A stretch of DNA of 64,000 nucleotides, from assembly GCA_037043455.1 (NCBI GenBank), contig JAWPHD010011272.1, positions 21,430 through 85,429 on the forward strand, in the 5' to 3' direction. The DNA comes from Cyrtodaria siliqua (taxonomy: Eukaryota; Mollusca; Bivalvia; Adapedonta; Hiatellidae). The position numbers and the translations under genes are program-made. The notes under the pieces are model-generated. The model was not told the DNA's origin. It did not search any database and was given only the letters and a program-made list of their open reading frames with translations. Every line of letters starts with the position of its first letter. Position 1 is the stretch's first letter. Of the stretch, positions 1-10,395 are shown piece by piece.

Positions 1-168
1 ATGTTGAGTTTTGCTCAACCGGAGCTAGAGGGCGTGAACGGTAGCTAGCACTTTTCACTACCGTTAATTTTCAATCAAACCGAGGCTGCAATATATTTTT
101 ATTTATCGTGTTCGTCGATTTCCAAATTTCTCCTTTCATATTCTTTGAAACTCGCAGTAGGCCCGACC
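1..168 (+). repeat. R3 element fragment
   Basis: Copy of the abundant non-coding R3 family (see 27130-27805). It contains the hairpin GTGAACGGTAG / CTACCGTT and the downstream sequence that ends in the GTGTTCG..TTTCC block. By alignment with the 8.5-9 kb duplicate, it lies where the promoter and exon 1 of GR1 would be expected, so it may have displaced them or they may lie left of the window. Confidence 0.65.
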
Positions 169-478
169 TTTTAAAGAACAGACCACCATGGTTTGATCTC
201 GCACAATATACACCTGCTTGGAGTATGAGTTTTACATAAAACATATTTTCACACTAAAGTCGTTATTTTATTTCTTATTTGACATTGTGTTTTTATGAAT
301 CAAATTCACACATAAACGATATATTCAACACTATACAATATAATTTCCTAATAAAGTTTACGTCTATCTCTAATATTAAACACCCATTTCTCATGCACGA
401 CCATCTTTAATATCAAAAACGCATATTAATCCCTGTATCTATATCTCTCATATAAACGGATGAATCATGTTTATTTTT
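169..478 (+). repeat. Segmental duplication, left part (copy A)
   Basis: This stretch aligns by eye with about 8821-9050. Shared blocks include the GACATTGT..ATGAATCAAATTCACACATAA block and the TTTACGTCTATCTCT..CATGCACGACCA block. It is the 5' part of a direct duplication that also carries GR1 and GR2. No coding potential is seen. Confidence 0.7.
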
Positions 479-780
479 ATTAGAAACTGGGATTATACGC
501 CGCTGGCCATGGAATGGTATTGAAATACCACAGAAAAGGCTCCATGTTCACCGTCATATGCATACCATCTTCGGGATGGCCCAACTTTTCATACTATTGA
601 CATTTTAAATATTGAGTTCTGCTCAACCCGGGCTAGAGGGCATGAACGGTAGCAAGCATTTTACATTACCGTTCATGAACTCTCGATCAAACTGAGACTT
701 TTATTATCGTGTTCGGCTATTTTGAAATGTTTCGTTTCATACACTTTTTACATGTGTAACGTTTCAAATAGCATTACAAA
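479..780 (+). repeat. R3 element fragment
   Basis: Plus-oriented R3 copy. It carries the CATATGCATACCATCTTCGGGATGG block, the TGAGTTCTGCTCAACCCGGGCTAGAGG block and the hairpin TGAACGGTAG / TTACCGTTCA. It interrupts the duplicated sequence upstream of GR1. Confidence 0.7.
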
Positions 781-1448
781 TGGCTTATAGCAACCTATTC
801 AATAAGCAAGGATCATTTGAAAATGTTCGCAACATGTAAGACTAAACCAGTGTGAAGCTTACTATTTGAATGTTTAATAAATATTGAAAAGCAAAACAGA
901 TGCCAAATTGTTTAATTTAAATGACTGTGCTTCCTACAAAATTCGTGCTTCACTATTGAACTACCTTAATCAGAAGAAAATGTTGCTACTTTAGAACTGT
1001 GTTTTGTTTCTTTCGGAGTATCGCCATGCACACAGAACTGATTTTATGTTTATTTTATACTCGCGGAAAAAGTACAACTATTGTTAACCAATAACAAATG
1101 AACTCTTCGCACTTAAATTATGTAATATTTGAACTAGAACCATGAGCTTGCACAGACGCCTTGAATTAACAGACATTAGATTAAGACAATTAAACCCAAC
1201 TTAGGACATAAAATGCATAGATGATACAAACATGGACTCTGATGAGAACTTCTCCTATAAGATAATTTGAAAATAACCATCGCACACCATTATCAGGTTA
1301 TTCTCAGTCTCGCATGTGCTAATTATGCGCTGGTTTATCAGTACGTTGACGGTAATAAATAACAATCATTTCATAATTCATTCAGCAATTTTATGAAAAC
1401 TGCGACCCTATGGTAACATGTATCTGTAAAAATGGAATACATAAATAA
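781..1448. other. No gene recognised
   Basis: AT-rich sequence with stops in all frames. I recognise no gene, RNA or repeat family here. Confidence 0.5.
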
Positions 1449-1603
1449 TTTGTAGTATGGTCGGTGAAATTGCCTTTGATGAATGCATAGCAGTAAATAG
1501 TTTAATTCAGAATAAGCAAAGGGGAGGCGCTTCACCATACTCTAACTTCCAATAAATGGAAGTTAGTGTACGGACAGGGTCAATAAGAACACCATACTAC
1601 AAA
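1449..1603. mobile_element. MITE-like element, copy 1
   Basis: A 155 bp non-coding element bounded by perfect 13 bp inverted termini TTTGTAGTATGGT / ACCATACTACAAA. A diverged copy lies in opposite orientation at 8017-8187. Similarity continues about 50 bp beyond one terminus (GATAGAGTCT..CAGCTCGTT), so the true element may be longer. Confidence 0.6.
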
Positions 1604-1719
1604 ACAGATAGAGTCTGTAACAGCTCGTTAGTTATTTAAAAACCTTGATTGACTACACCCATCTCGGTGTTTCAATAAACCTACTCTCTGAGACCAGACT
1701 CTAGTTATTACATAACCAT

Positions 1720-1815
1720 TGTTAGTAAATGTAACCACTGAATGTAACAATTTTTAATAAATGCCAGTAACCATTTATAGTAAAGTATGTAACCATTGTT
1801 AGTAAATGCTGTCTT
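1720..1815 (+). repeat. Short tandem repeat, GTAACCATTGTTAGTAAAT
   Basis: About four imperfect copies of an 18-24 bp unit. The same minisatellite occurs at 9092-9235 in the duplicate unit, so it predates the GR1/GR2 duplication. Confidence 0.75.
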
Positions 1816-1999
1816 AAAATAGAAACAAGCCACCTGAAATTGACAATGCTTAAGGCAGCGTTTACGAAAAAAACCTTTTCGCATTTAACTGCCGATTCTG
1901 TTATCTACACGTAGACCATCGAAGTGTCATAACGTTAGACGTAGACATAAACACATCCGGTATCATTTCCCCTGACAAAACACTTAGTATCAGACATAA

Positions 2000-2125
2000 T
2001 AACAATAATAAACTGTGAAAAGGGGATCCATTGGAAGAAACAAACACAAATAAGAGGAAAAGGTTGCATACTGGATGTTATTGAGCCCATACCAAAGCGG
2101 TATTCTACTTTAAAGCCACAAAGAT
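2000..2125 (-). repeat. R4 element fragment
   Basis: Minus-oriented piece of the R4 family: CTTTAAAGCCACA and the reverse of the GGATCC..TTTTCAGT block. The matching place in the GR2 copy (9430-9590) also has R4, so the insertion is older than the duplication. Confidence 0.55.
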
Positions 2126-2267
2126 TGGACTTGATGATCCCAATATTTTACAAAACTCAATGATAAATTGATATTCCCAAATCGAACTCATGTGGTTGAC
2201 TGTCGTCCTTGAATGCTACTTTCCCTCTTCGATATTTGTATCTTTATTTACTATTACAGCCAAATCC

Positions 2268-2797
2268 ATGAAGTTAAATCTACTTATTCTTGCCGTTTTC
2301 CTTGGAATTGCGGCAGCAAATCGTGGGGAGAAGGGCCGACTCGGAGGTGGATATGGTGGTGGATATGGGGTGGATACGGTGGCGGATATGGTGGTGGATA
2401 CGGAGGTGGAAAAGGAGGAGTCGTAGTAGTAAGAGGTGGTAAATTAGGAGGTGGATTAGGAGGTAGATATGGTGGCAGATATGGCGGCGGTCTGGGATAC
2501 GGAGGCGGATACGGAGGTGGATACGGAGGTGGATTCAGTGGTGGATATGGAAGAGGAAAAGAAGGAGTAGTTGTAGTAGGAGGAGGTTACAGAGGCGGAT
2601 ATGGAGGTGGATACGGAGGTGGATATGGAGGTGGAAAAGGAGGAGTAGTTGTAGTAGGAGGAGGATAAGGAGGCAGATGTAGAGGTGGATACGGAGGCGG
2701 AGTTGGAGGAGGATACGGAAGCAAATACGGTGGCATCCAAAATGTTATGCCAGGTTTCAATGAGAGACCTATTGTTGTTCAAATTAATATAGTATAA
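2268..2797 (+). pseudogene. GR1: shematrin-like glycine-rich protein, broken copy
   Basis: The ATG at 2268 follows a good acceptor (CTATTACAG, exon from 2260), exactly as in the other family members. It encodes the signal peptide MKLNLLILAVFLGIAAA. After about 35 codons a frameshift near 2370 moves the Gly/Tyr repeat to another frame. That frame runs through GGGYGGGKGGVVVV cassettes to a TAA at 2666-2668 (a GGA-TAC repeat codon become TAA). Beyond it the same frame stays open through more repeats and then a non-repetitive tail, VMPGFNERPIVVQINIV, stopping at 2797. No GGTAAG donor follows and no KKY-type exon 3 was found downstream, so this member differs from the other four at its 3' end. It is probably a pseudogene; the alternative is assembly errors in a repetitive gene. 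The role would be a secreted structural protein. Confidence 0.75.
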
Positions 2798-2899
2798 GCT
2801 ACCCTTTCCTGACTGCTATCATGAAAAAATGTCGTCTAAAGACATTGTTCTTTCTAAAAAATAATGGTACAATTTGCCACCTGAGTTGGTAGCGATTTC

Positions 2900-3310
2900 G
2901 AAAATTGTGGGTCCTGGCTCAATGCCTATGTCTGGCTTTCTAGGCTTTTGCTTTTTATATCATATATACATGATCATTTATGTGTTAAACTTCTATTGCC
3001 TATTAATGCTGCCGTATTTGTTAGAGATTATAACCTGGCGGGGATATCTTTATTTACACTGTATCGTTTATTGGGTTGACAATAAGGTACGTGTGGGATT
3101 TGGTGCACCCTAGAACCTGGGTTAAACCCCAAAACCGTTCCACCGACCGTTCCAAGGCGGTAACCCTATTGTCAACCCATTTGTGTTTGTGATGTCTTAT
3201 CTTGCCTTTTATTCATCTTTAAAGTTGTTCATTTTTCTGTGTGTGTTTGTGGTTGACTGCTGTCCTTGAATGTAATTTTCCTGTTCGATTTGTATATCTA
3301 CTTTTTCTGG
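2900..3310 (+). mobile_element. PLE-1 3' UTR, solo copy
   Basis: 5'-truncated copy of the PLE-1 3' UTR (full form 30993-31495). Landmarks in order: GGCTTTCTAGGC, GCCTATTAATGCTGCC, GGCGGGGATATCTTTATTTACACTGT, ACCGTTCCAAGGCGGTA, CCTATTGTCAACCC and the tail TCCTTGAATG..CCTGTTCGATTTGTATATCTAC. Confidence 0.8.
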
Positions 3311-4159
3311 TCTAACGGCCGCGGTTGGGAAAAAATCAATTCGTGACCCCAAAAAAACGGTAACTTTTCACTTATACCATGAGTTAATATGATATTTCAG
3401 GAGACGAAAAAGAACGGCTGTAAGGTTGTATCGCATGTCATTAAGGTGTTATCAGTCGTTATGCAAAGCATGTATAGTGCACAATTACTGAATACCCTAT
3501 ACTTAGGTTTTACCATGTATAACCTAACTAAAGTTGCATACATGAACAGCGATTGCCTGATTTCTATTTCATAAATGTTTGACAACATCTGATATAAAAC
3601 TTCGTTCAAATTTAGTTATTTTTGAGATTTACGTTTCAAAACAGTTCAAATTCGAGGGTTAATTTACCCCACCCACACACTTATTTAATGTGTCTCATTT
3701 AATGGATGTACGTGCGGTCTTTGTTAATAATTTGAGGTTGGTAACACATAAACTACATATGGTAGAATACGATCAACAAGATTCGACACACTCAGCATTT
3801 GCAACAACTCCGGCAGTATAAAACCTACACTCATGAAACTTTGTAGGCGCATTTCCCTTGGTGAGAGGAGGAAGCATATTGCTTTTGGGTTCAGTAAGAC
3901 ATAAAAGTCACAGAACCTGACAGTGACTATATCCTGAGAAAAATGTTACCCCTTGTAATTTGTCACTGTTTTAAATATTGAAACTTTACAGAAACAATAC
4001 CCGTGTTAAAACAACGACCCCAAATGATTTTATAGTTAGTAGGTCAAATGTCACCTGCGACCCGACTAACACTGTCAGTGTTTTTGTTAGAAGTCAGAGG
4101 TCAATATCATATTAACCTGACACTTAGGAAATGCGTTTAACATAAAACATGCCCTGCTC
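3311..4159. other. No gene recognised
   Basis: AT-rich sequence. The only open frames are short and overlap on both strands (about 3390-3610), with no recognisable similarity. No repeat family was recognised. Confidence 0.45.
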
Positions 4160-4204
4160 TTGTATGTAATATACAAATTGAAACATGAACATGCTCATAT
4201 GAAG

Positions 4205-4360
4205 TTGTTTCCTAAATTTGAAAATACAATACAGCGAAAAACTGTGTTATTAATATACAGATCTACTGATAGTTTCCCCATTAAATACTTCATACTCAAT
4301 GACTGGTCCATGAAAAACACATGTGTGACTGATGATGTCTACGAACGACTCATCAGTGAA
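4205..4360. repeat. Long inverted repeat, left arm
   Basis: About 145 bp that reappear inverted at 5010-5165 with only a few differences. Shared landmarks: ACAGATCTACTGATAGTTTCC, CCCATTAAATACTTCATA and AAAACACATGTGTGACTGATGATGTC. The two arms are separated by about 650 bp. Confidence 0.75.
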
Positions 4361-5009
4361 CACGCAATAGAAGTAGCGGTACTGTTGTATTTTAGCTCAA
4401 CATAAGAATGAATTCTTGTTGAATTCAAAATCGGTTATCAACTATATGTATCTAAAAACATACATGTGTTGAATATTAATCAAATATAAGCATTTTAGTA
4501 CGCACATCTATTGTAATGTTCTATAAAACAACTGTTTCAAGATTAAACTGTCGCACATGTGCAAAAATACTACAAGAAACTGCAGCGCTTATAGAAAGAA
4601 ACTGTCACATCGTGATTTTATCTAAGGATGTTAAATACATCTAACTGGCGTGCAATTAAATTATTGTGTAGTTTACTTACTTTCAGTACCTAAACACACA
4701 TTGAGATACAACATTTCACCTTGTGGATCGGAAAGAGTTATTAAGAATATATTTCAAATTTTGTCAAAATATGGTGTACTCATTGTGATTTGCGGGTATG
4801 TAGTTAGCTACTAAATGCATACGATGAAACTAAACTAAAGCAAGTTCCATTTGTTAACACTGAAATACTTATGATTTGAAGCTACATTTCTATGCAAAAC
4901 TCCATTTGTTTACATTTCGTCTGCTCAGACGTTACACGATTCACCTGTGATCACAACAAAACTGTGTCTAGTTATGAAAATACACACAATGCGTATTCGC
5001 ACAATATAT

Positions 5010-5165
5010 CACTAATTATTATGAGTCGTATGCAGACATCATCAGTTACACATGTGTTTTTCACGGACTATTGAGTTTTAAGTATTTAATGGGGAAACTA
5101 TCAGTAGATCTGTATATTATTAACACAGTTTTTGACTGTATTGTATTTTCAAATTTAGCTCCGAG
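5010..5165. repeat. Long inverted repeat, right arm
   Basis: Reverse complement of 4205-4360, ending at GTATTTTCAAATTT. Short open frames in both arms are a by-product of the duplication and show no protein similarity I recognise. Confidence 0.75.
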
Positions 5166-5179
5166 CCCAGGGGCCCTCA

Positions 5180-5465
5180 GTGGGGTCAAAAGGTCAAATA
5201 CACTAAACATTCAATTACACTGTCATTTTTCCATATTTTTGCACATAACTTGGTATATAGAATCGTCTATGAAAGACAAACAACATATCAAACGTTCGTT
5301 CAAGGTCAAGGTCACACTTAAAGGTCGAAGGTCATATGCACTATATTTCTTGTCTCCACCATATCTCTTGAACCGCTTGAGGGATTTTGAAATAACTTGG
5401 CACAAAATGTTCACCATATCGAGACGACATGCAGAGCGCAACTTTCAGCCAGGTTGGTTCATAAA
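5180..5465 (+). repeat. AGGTCA-rich repeat
   Basis: Contains GTTCAAGGTCAAGGTCACAC, AAAGGTCGAAGGTCA and GGTCAAAAGGTCAAA, followed by TTGAACCGCTTGAGGGATTTTGAAAT. It has the same general make-up as the arrays at 58.6 and 62.3 kb and is probably a bivalve dispersed repeat. Confidence 0.6.
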
Positions 5466-5589
5466 TTATGTATGGGGGGAGACATATGTTTTTGTTACAA
5501 AAACAACACCGTCTAGTTTAATTATGGTGTCATTTTTTGTCTCGCCTTTTCGATGAAAAAAAGAGACATAAATGTTGCTTTTCCGGCGG

Positions 5590-6290
5590 CGGCGGCGTCA
5601 ACGTTCAAATTTTGCGTTTAGGTCATTTTCTCACAAACTGTATGCGCTAAACCTTTCAATATTTGCTTATAGTTGTATCTTGGGTGGTACATCGCAACGT
5701 GACAAAGCAAATGTGGAAGTGACCTTGACCTTCCAAGCAAAGGGTAGATAACTTAATAATTTCTACCCTCAACGTTTGCTTTAGGTCACTTTTTCACAAA
5801 CTGTATGCACTACACCATTCAAACTTTGCTATATCAATATCTCTTATAGTTTTCAAGAAGTAGTCGCTACAAACTTATTTTTTAAAAATCTATTTTTAGC
5901 CGTGGCGGCCATCTTGAATTTCCGGCCGACCTGAAATTTTGTATAGTTGTATCGTGAGTGGTAAATTGCAACGTGACAAAGCAAATGTGGATGTGAACCT
6001 GACCCTCCATGGAGCAGATAACGTAATAGTGTTTACCTTCAACATTTGCGTTTATGTCGCTTTCTCGCAAACTGTATGCACTACACCTTTCAAACTTTGT
6101 TTATAGTTGTATCTTGGGTGATACATCGCAACGTGACAAAGCAAATGTGGATGTGACATTGACCCTCCAAGCAAAGGGCAGATAGCCTTTTAATTTTTAC
6201 CTTCAACTTTTGCATTTAGGTCACTTTTTCACAAACTGTATGCACTAAGACTTTCAAACTTTGCTTATAGTTGCATCTTGAGTGGTATAA
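5590..6290 (+). repeat. Tandem array, ~160-220 bp units
   Basis: About four diverged units with the landmarks TTAGGTCA(C/T)TTTTTCACAAACTGTATGC, TTATAGTTGTATCTTGGGTGGTA, CAACGTGACAAAGCAAATGTGG and GTGACCTTGACC. Part of the window's AGGTCA-bearing satellite class. Non-coding. Confidence 0.75.
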
Positions 6291-6645
6291 TAGTCGTCTA
6301 TGAAAGAGATACAGTCAAATTATTTATTATTTAAAACTAAGGGGTGTAATTTTAGTGTGGGTTACAATTTTAACCCCACGAAGCGGTACTTCCTTTTTTG
6401 TACCGATATTGAATTCCGTCAAACAATCTTGGTTTTATTAAGTAAATATTCAGAAATGGTTGGTGTGTTATGTTTCTCAACGTAATTAGTTTGTGTATTA
6501 TAGGCTAAAAGTTACGGATATTATCCCTTTAAAGGGAATTGACCTGTGTCAAGAAAACGTGGGTATTTTGCGATGGCGCGCCTTCGAATTCTTTCTAGTT
6601 TTGTATTTTATATAGCTTTACAACAACATCTTTGTGTTTCTTTTA
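6291..6645. other. No gene recognised
   Basis: AT-rich; contains the local palindrome CCCTTTAAAGGG near 6530. No gene or repeat family recognised. Confidence 0.4.
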
Positions 6646-6647
6646 TT

Positions 6648-6955
6648 AGTTTCTCTGGATGTGGACTTCATTGTTAGATAATTCCTTTTAATGGGATGTA
6701 GTTTTGTTTACACTGTCTTGTATATTTGGGCGCTGAAGACAGGATACTAGCGAGGATTGTGTACACATAAAATCGATTCAAGCTAACATGTAGGCCTTAT
6801 TGCGTACTGAACGTTCCAAGTCGTTAACCCTGTCTTCACCACCTTTGCCTTTGTATTTTGTCTTTTTCATGGTATAATTACATATTGTTCCTTGTTTGTA
6901 GTACAGTACGGATTACGATGCCATTGCGTTTGGACACTGTGGTTTCTATAGGACC
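6648..6955 (+). mobile_element. PLE-2 3' UTR, solo copy
   Basis: 5'-truncated copy of the PLE-2 3' UTR: CTCTGGATGTGGACTT, GATGGGATGT-type block, GGGCGCTGAAGACAGGAT, ACGTTCCAAGTCG-TTAACCCTGTCTTCACCACC and the terminal block CATTGCGTTTGGACACTG..TTTCTATAGGACC. Confidence 0.75.
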
Positions 6956-7437
6956 CAATATTTCATTTTTTCATATATACGTTTTCATGTGTAAATACAG
7001 TACTGGTTTGCATGGCGACAAGCTTTCTGTTTCTGTGACTAAGAATAAAGCATATCGACATTTATCTATGTCATCGAATACATCTTCTTCCATAACAAGC
7101 AAAGAGCCACGTAATGCTTAGCATTTTTCATAGCTTGCTCCGAGGCATTGAGAGAGTCATACATTGCATAACAGTGAGTTTTTTTTTGTAGAATTGACAA
7201 ACGACGCATATTGATACGTAAACAATATTAAATAATAGAACATATCAGCATCATTCATTTCGGTGAGATAACGATATGTGTAATGTGTTACATTAGTATT
7301 TAACATAAAATTAATATATACCATAAGTAAACCCCTAGAACATCTTCTGAGCAAAAAATGTTCTTTCCCTCTTTAACTGGCCTAATGAAAATACCAGCAT
7401 TAACAGTGAGACTACTTTTTATTTGTGCTCAGTGTGT
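6956..7437. other. No gene recognised
   Basis: AT-rich spacer. Open frames here are short and unsupported. Confidence 0.4.
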
Positions 7438-7760
7438 TTAAAGTAACAGCTGGTTATAGCGTAACCACGTACGATACAACCGTACAACCGCTTCTTTATT
7501 TCACCTGAACTTTTGCATTTGTCAATGGTGAAGGCGAATAGCTGCTGGATCTTTTTGAAATTAATATAATGGACTAAACCATCACAAAAATTAACAGTGG
7601 AAGGGGTAAATCCCCCTCCCCCAGTTTAATTAGTACATACTTAAAGTAACCTCGGGTAATACCCTAACGACATGTAATACAACCATATAACCGCTGTGTT
7701 ATGTCACCTGAAACTTCATATTATTTGATGGTATAGGCAAATATTTACCGGTTTTTATTG
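7438..7760 (+). repeat. Local direct duplication, two ~125 bp units
   Basis: The stretch from AAAGTAACAGCTGGTTATAG (7439) is repeated in diverged form from about 7638 (AAAGTAACCTCGGGTAATAC). Shared blocks are GATACAACC..ACAACCGCT and TCACCTGAA.CTT..ATT. No coding potential. Confidence 0.55.
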
Positions 7761-8016
7761 GTCACGAACTCAAAATCTAGGCGGTCAATATGAATCTGTC
7801 CGTTAGACTTTTCTGTCGTTATATTTGGTATACAATATAGGAAACTTATTCATATAATGTGTTTTACTGATATATCTTGGATTTGCGGAACATGCTAAAC
7901 ACTGATTTTCAACATGAACATTTAGATTCCGTTTTTAATCTTATACAAATGGTGTTTAGCTTAATTAATAATCGAGGTGTTTAAATAACCAACGAGCTGA
8001 GAGAGACTCTATCTTT

Positions 8017-8187
8017 TTTGTAGCATGGTGTACTTAGTAACACTGTGACGTCAGAGTTACGTCCGTACTCTAAATTCCTCTATCTGGTAGTTGTAGTACG
8101 GTATAGCCACACCCCGTCAGTTACCCTAAATTAAACGATTTAATTATTTGCATTCATCAAAGGAAATATCACCGACCATGCTACAAA
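8017..8187. mobile_element. MITE-like element, copy 2
   Basis: A 171 bp element with perfect 13 bp inverted termini TTTGTAGCATGGT / ACCATGCTACAAA, inverted relative to the copy at 1449-1603. Internal match: TTTGATGAATGCA in copy 1 against TGCATTCATCAAAGG here. It lies about 320 bp upstream of the GR2 promoter box. Confidence 0.65.
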
Positions 8188-8504
8188 TTCTTTTGAACAC
8201 TATATTGACAAATATATTAACACATTAAGTAGACGTATAAATCAAATGCGATTGAGGACAACAACCTTCAATCATGCGTTAAACATAATGTATAGCATGC
8301 TAATGTTCTAACCATTTATCTGTCTTTTGTCTTTAGAGAAATTATTGCAAGCACCGTAATAATTTGACTGTGTAAGGTAACGGAATGTAACTGAAGATGA
8401 TACATGAGGCAATTGTTATTAATGTGACGTTTGTGTCAAATATTCATATTATTTAGTATATTGTAATAAATCATTCTAATTACATATCGAATTTAGTTAT
8501 TCAC

Positions 8505-8537
8505 TGGTGTGAAAAGGACCGATGTTGGCCTATATAA
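8505..8537 (+). promoter_or_regulatory. GR2 core promoter
   Basis: TGGTGTGAAA (8505-8514) followed 16 bp later by TATATAA (8531-8537), with GGACCGATG between. The same box-plus-TATA module occurs upstream of GR3 and GR5, and a variant upstream of GR4. Transcription would start about 25-30 bp after the TATA box. Confidence 0.75.
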
Positions 8538-8559
8538 GCAGCCTTTCCTTTTGTATCCA

Positions 8560-8592
8560 CCATCCGTTTCAGTGTTCAGCACCAACCACGAG
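8560..8592 (+). other. GR2 exon 1 (5' UTR)
   Basis: Predicted short untranslated exon ending CAGCACCAACCACGAG before the donor GTATGT at 8593. The GR3 locus has the near-identical CAGCACCAACCACCAG plus GTATGT. The transcription start is estimated from the TATA box. Confidence 0.65.
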
Positions 8593-9091
8593 GTATGTTT
8601 AATTTATGTTATATTTAGTTGAGCATTTTAATTTCGGGTATTGTTTTAAATTATAGTTAAGATAACTTAGTTATACATATAAAATAATAACATGTATTTA
8701 ATCTGGCAAAACATAGCATCGTATTCCTTGTGATACAAGGGCAGTGAATTAAGATCAACTAATACATCCATTGGTTTTATATGGTGCCAGATCAATACGT
8801 GATAGAAGGCTTGAAGCCAACTTTTTAAAGACCAGACCACTATGAGTTTTGCATAAAACATTTGTTCACAACGTGGTGGATATTTTATTTCTTATCTGAC
8901 ATTGTATTATTAATGAATCAAATTCACACATAACTGAAATATTCAACGCAATACAATATCATTTTCCACTCAGAGTTTACGTCTATCTCTCATATTAAAC
9001 ACGCCCATGTTTCATGCACGACCAACTTTAATATCAAACACGCATGTGAAAGTAGATATAAAAGTAGAAAAGGGAAATGTAGCATATTGTT

Positions 9092-9235
9092 AGTAAATGT
9101 AACCATTGAATGTAACCATTGTTAGTGAATACCACTGTTAGTAAATGACAGTAACCATTGTTAGTAAAGAGTGTAACCATTGTTAGTAAAGAGTGTAACC
9201 ATTGTTAGTAATGAGTGTACCCATTGGTAATAAAT
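9092..9235 (+). repeat. Tandem repeat, (A)ACCATTGTTAGTAAAG(A)GTGT
   Basis: Six or so imperfect 18-24 bp units, homologous to those at 1720-1815 in the GR1 duplicate. Confidence 0.8.
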
Positions 9236-9429
9236 GGTGTCTTAAAAAAGATACAAGCTACTTAAAATTGACAATAAATTAGTTGTGTTTACGAAATAAC
9301 CTTTTCGCATTTAACTGCCGACTCTGTTGTCTATACTTAGTCTATCGAAGCGTCATAACGTTAGACGAAGACAGAAACACATCTGGTAATCTGCTTAGTA
9401 TCAGACATAATAACAATATAATACATTCT

Positions 9430-9590
9430 GAAAAGGGAATCCCTTGGACAAATAAGAGAGAAAAATAGCGACTCGATTTTATTAAGTCTATTCATGAGAG
9501 GTAATATATTTTGAAATAACTCTCACGCCCATATCCCCGGGTAAAGCGGCATTCTACTTAAAGTCACAGATATTGCCCTTGATGATTCCC
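9430..9590 (-). repeat. R4 element fragment
   Basis: R4 copy in GR2 intron 1. On the minus strand it reads through the GAGAGGT-type hairpin (TCATGAGAGGTAAT..AACTCTCACG on plus). Shared in place with the copy at 2000-2125. Confidence 0.6.
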
Positions 9591-9725
9591 AATTACACTA
9601 CTGATTTGTAGTGGGGTCGAATAAATTTTATTCAATCAGTTTATTAAACCATATTTTACAAACAACAATCATATGCTGATCTTCCCAAATTGAACGCATA
9701 AAACCTTACTATTGCAGCCAAAATC

Positions 9726-10395
9726 ATGAAGTTACAACTAGTTATTCTTGCCGTCGTTCTTGGAATTGCGGCAGCAAATCTTAAATACGGAGGTGGATAT
9801 GGTGGTGGATATGGAGGTGGATACGGTGGCGGTCGAGGATTCGGAGGTGGATACGGTGGCGGATACGGTGGGGGATACGGAGGTGGAAAAGGAGGAGTCG
9901 TAGTAGTAGGAGGATATGGTGGTTTAGGAGGTGGATATGGAGGAAGATACGGTGGCGGATACGGTGGCGGATACGGTGGCGGATATGGTGGTGGATACGG
10001 TGGCGGATATGGAGGCGGATTCGGTGGTGGATACGGAGGTGGAAAAGGAGGAGGAGTAGTAGGAGGAGGAGGACTCGGCGGATTAGGAGGTGGATATGGA
10101 GGCGGATATGGTGGTGGATACGGTGGCGGATTCGGTGGTGGATACGGAGGTGGAAAAGGAGGATTAGTAGTAGTAGGAGGAGGACTCGGCGGATTAGGAG
10201 GTGGATATGGAGGCGGATACGGTGGCGGATATGGAGGTGGATACGGTGGCGGATTCGGTGGTGGATATGGAGGTGGAAAAGGAGGAGTAGTTGTAGTAGG
10301 AGGAGGATACGGAGGCGGATATGGAGGTGGATATGGTGGCGGAGTTGGAGGTGGATTAGGAGGTGGATACGGTGGCGGATACGGTGGTGGTTTTG
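9726..10395 (+). CDS. GR2: shematrin-like glycine-rich secreted protein, exon 2
   Basis: Predicted secreted structural (probably shell-matrix) protein of 234 aa, encoded by this exon plus exon 3. The ATG is 8 bp after the acceptor TATTGCAG and opens with the signal peptide MKLQLVILAVVLGIAAA, cut before Asn18. The rest is GGGY/GGGF units, in which four cassettes of GGGKGG followed by valines and leucines begin at about Lys55, Lys107, Lys144 and Lys185. The exon ends GGT-GGT-TTT-G at a strong donor GGTAAG (phase 1); reading on gives only intron sequence. Shematrins share the signal peptide, the Gly-rich repeats with hydrophobic spacers and the basic C-terminus ending in KY. The frame is fully open and the splice sites are sound, so this looks functional. 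Other Gly-rich secreted roles (byssus or adhesive proteins) cannot be excluded. Confidence 0.85.

Larger units (their letters stand above)
8593..9717 (+). other. GR2 intron 1
   Basis: Predicted 1125 bp intron, GTATGT to CTTACTATTGCAG. It contains duplicated sequence shared with 169-478 and 1720-2260, the minisatellite at 9092-9235 and an R4 fragment at about 9430-9590. No coding sequence is seen. Confidence 0.65.

Noticed and set aside
4327..4370. Hammerhead ribozyme suggested by CTGATGA near ACGAACGAC
   Set aside because: The GAAA core and proper stems are absent; the sequence is only a local CTGATGA..TCATCAG palindrome in the inverted repeat.
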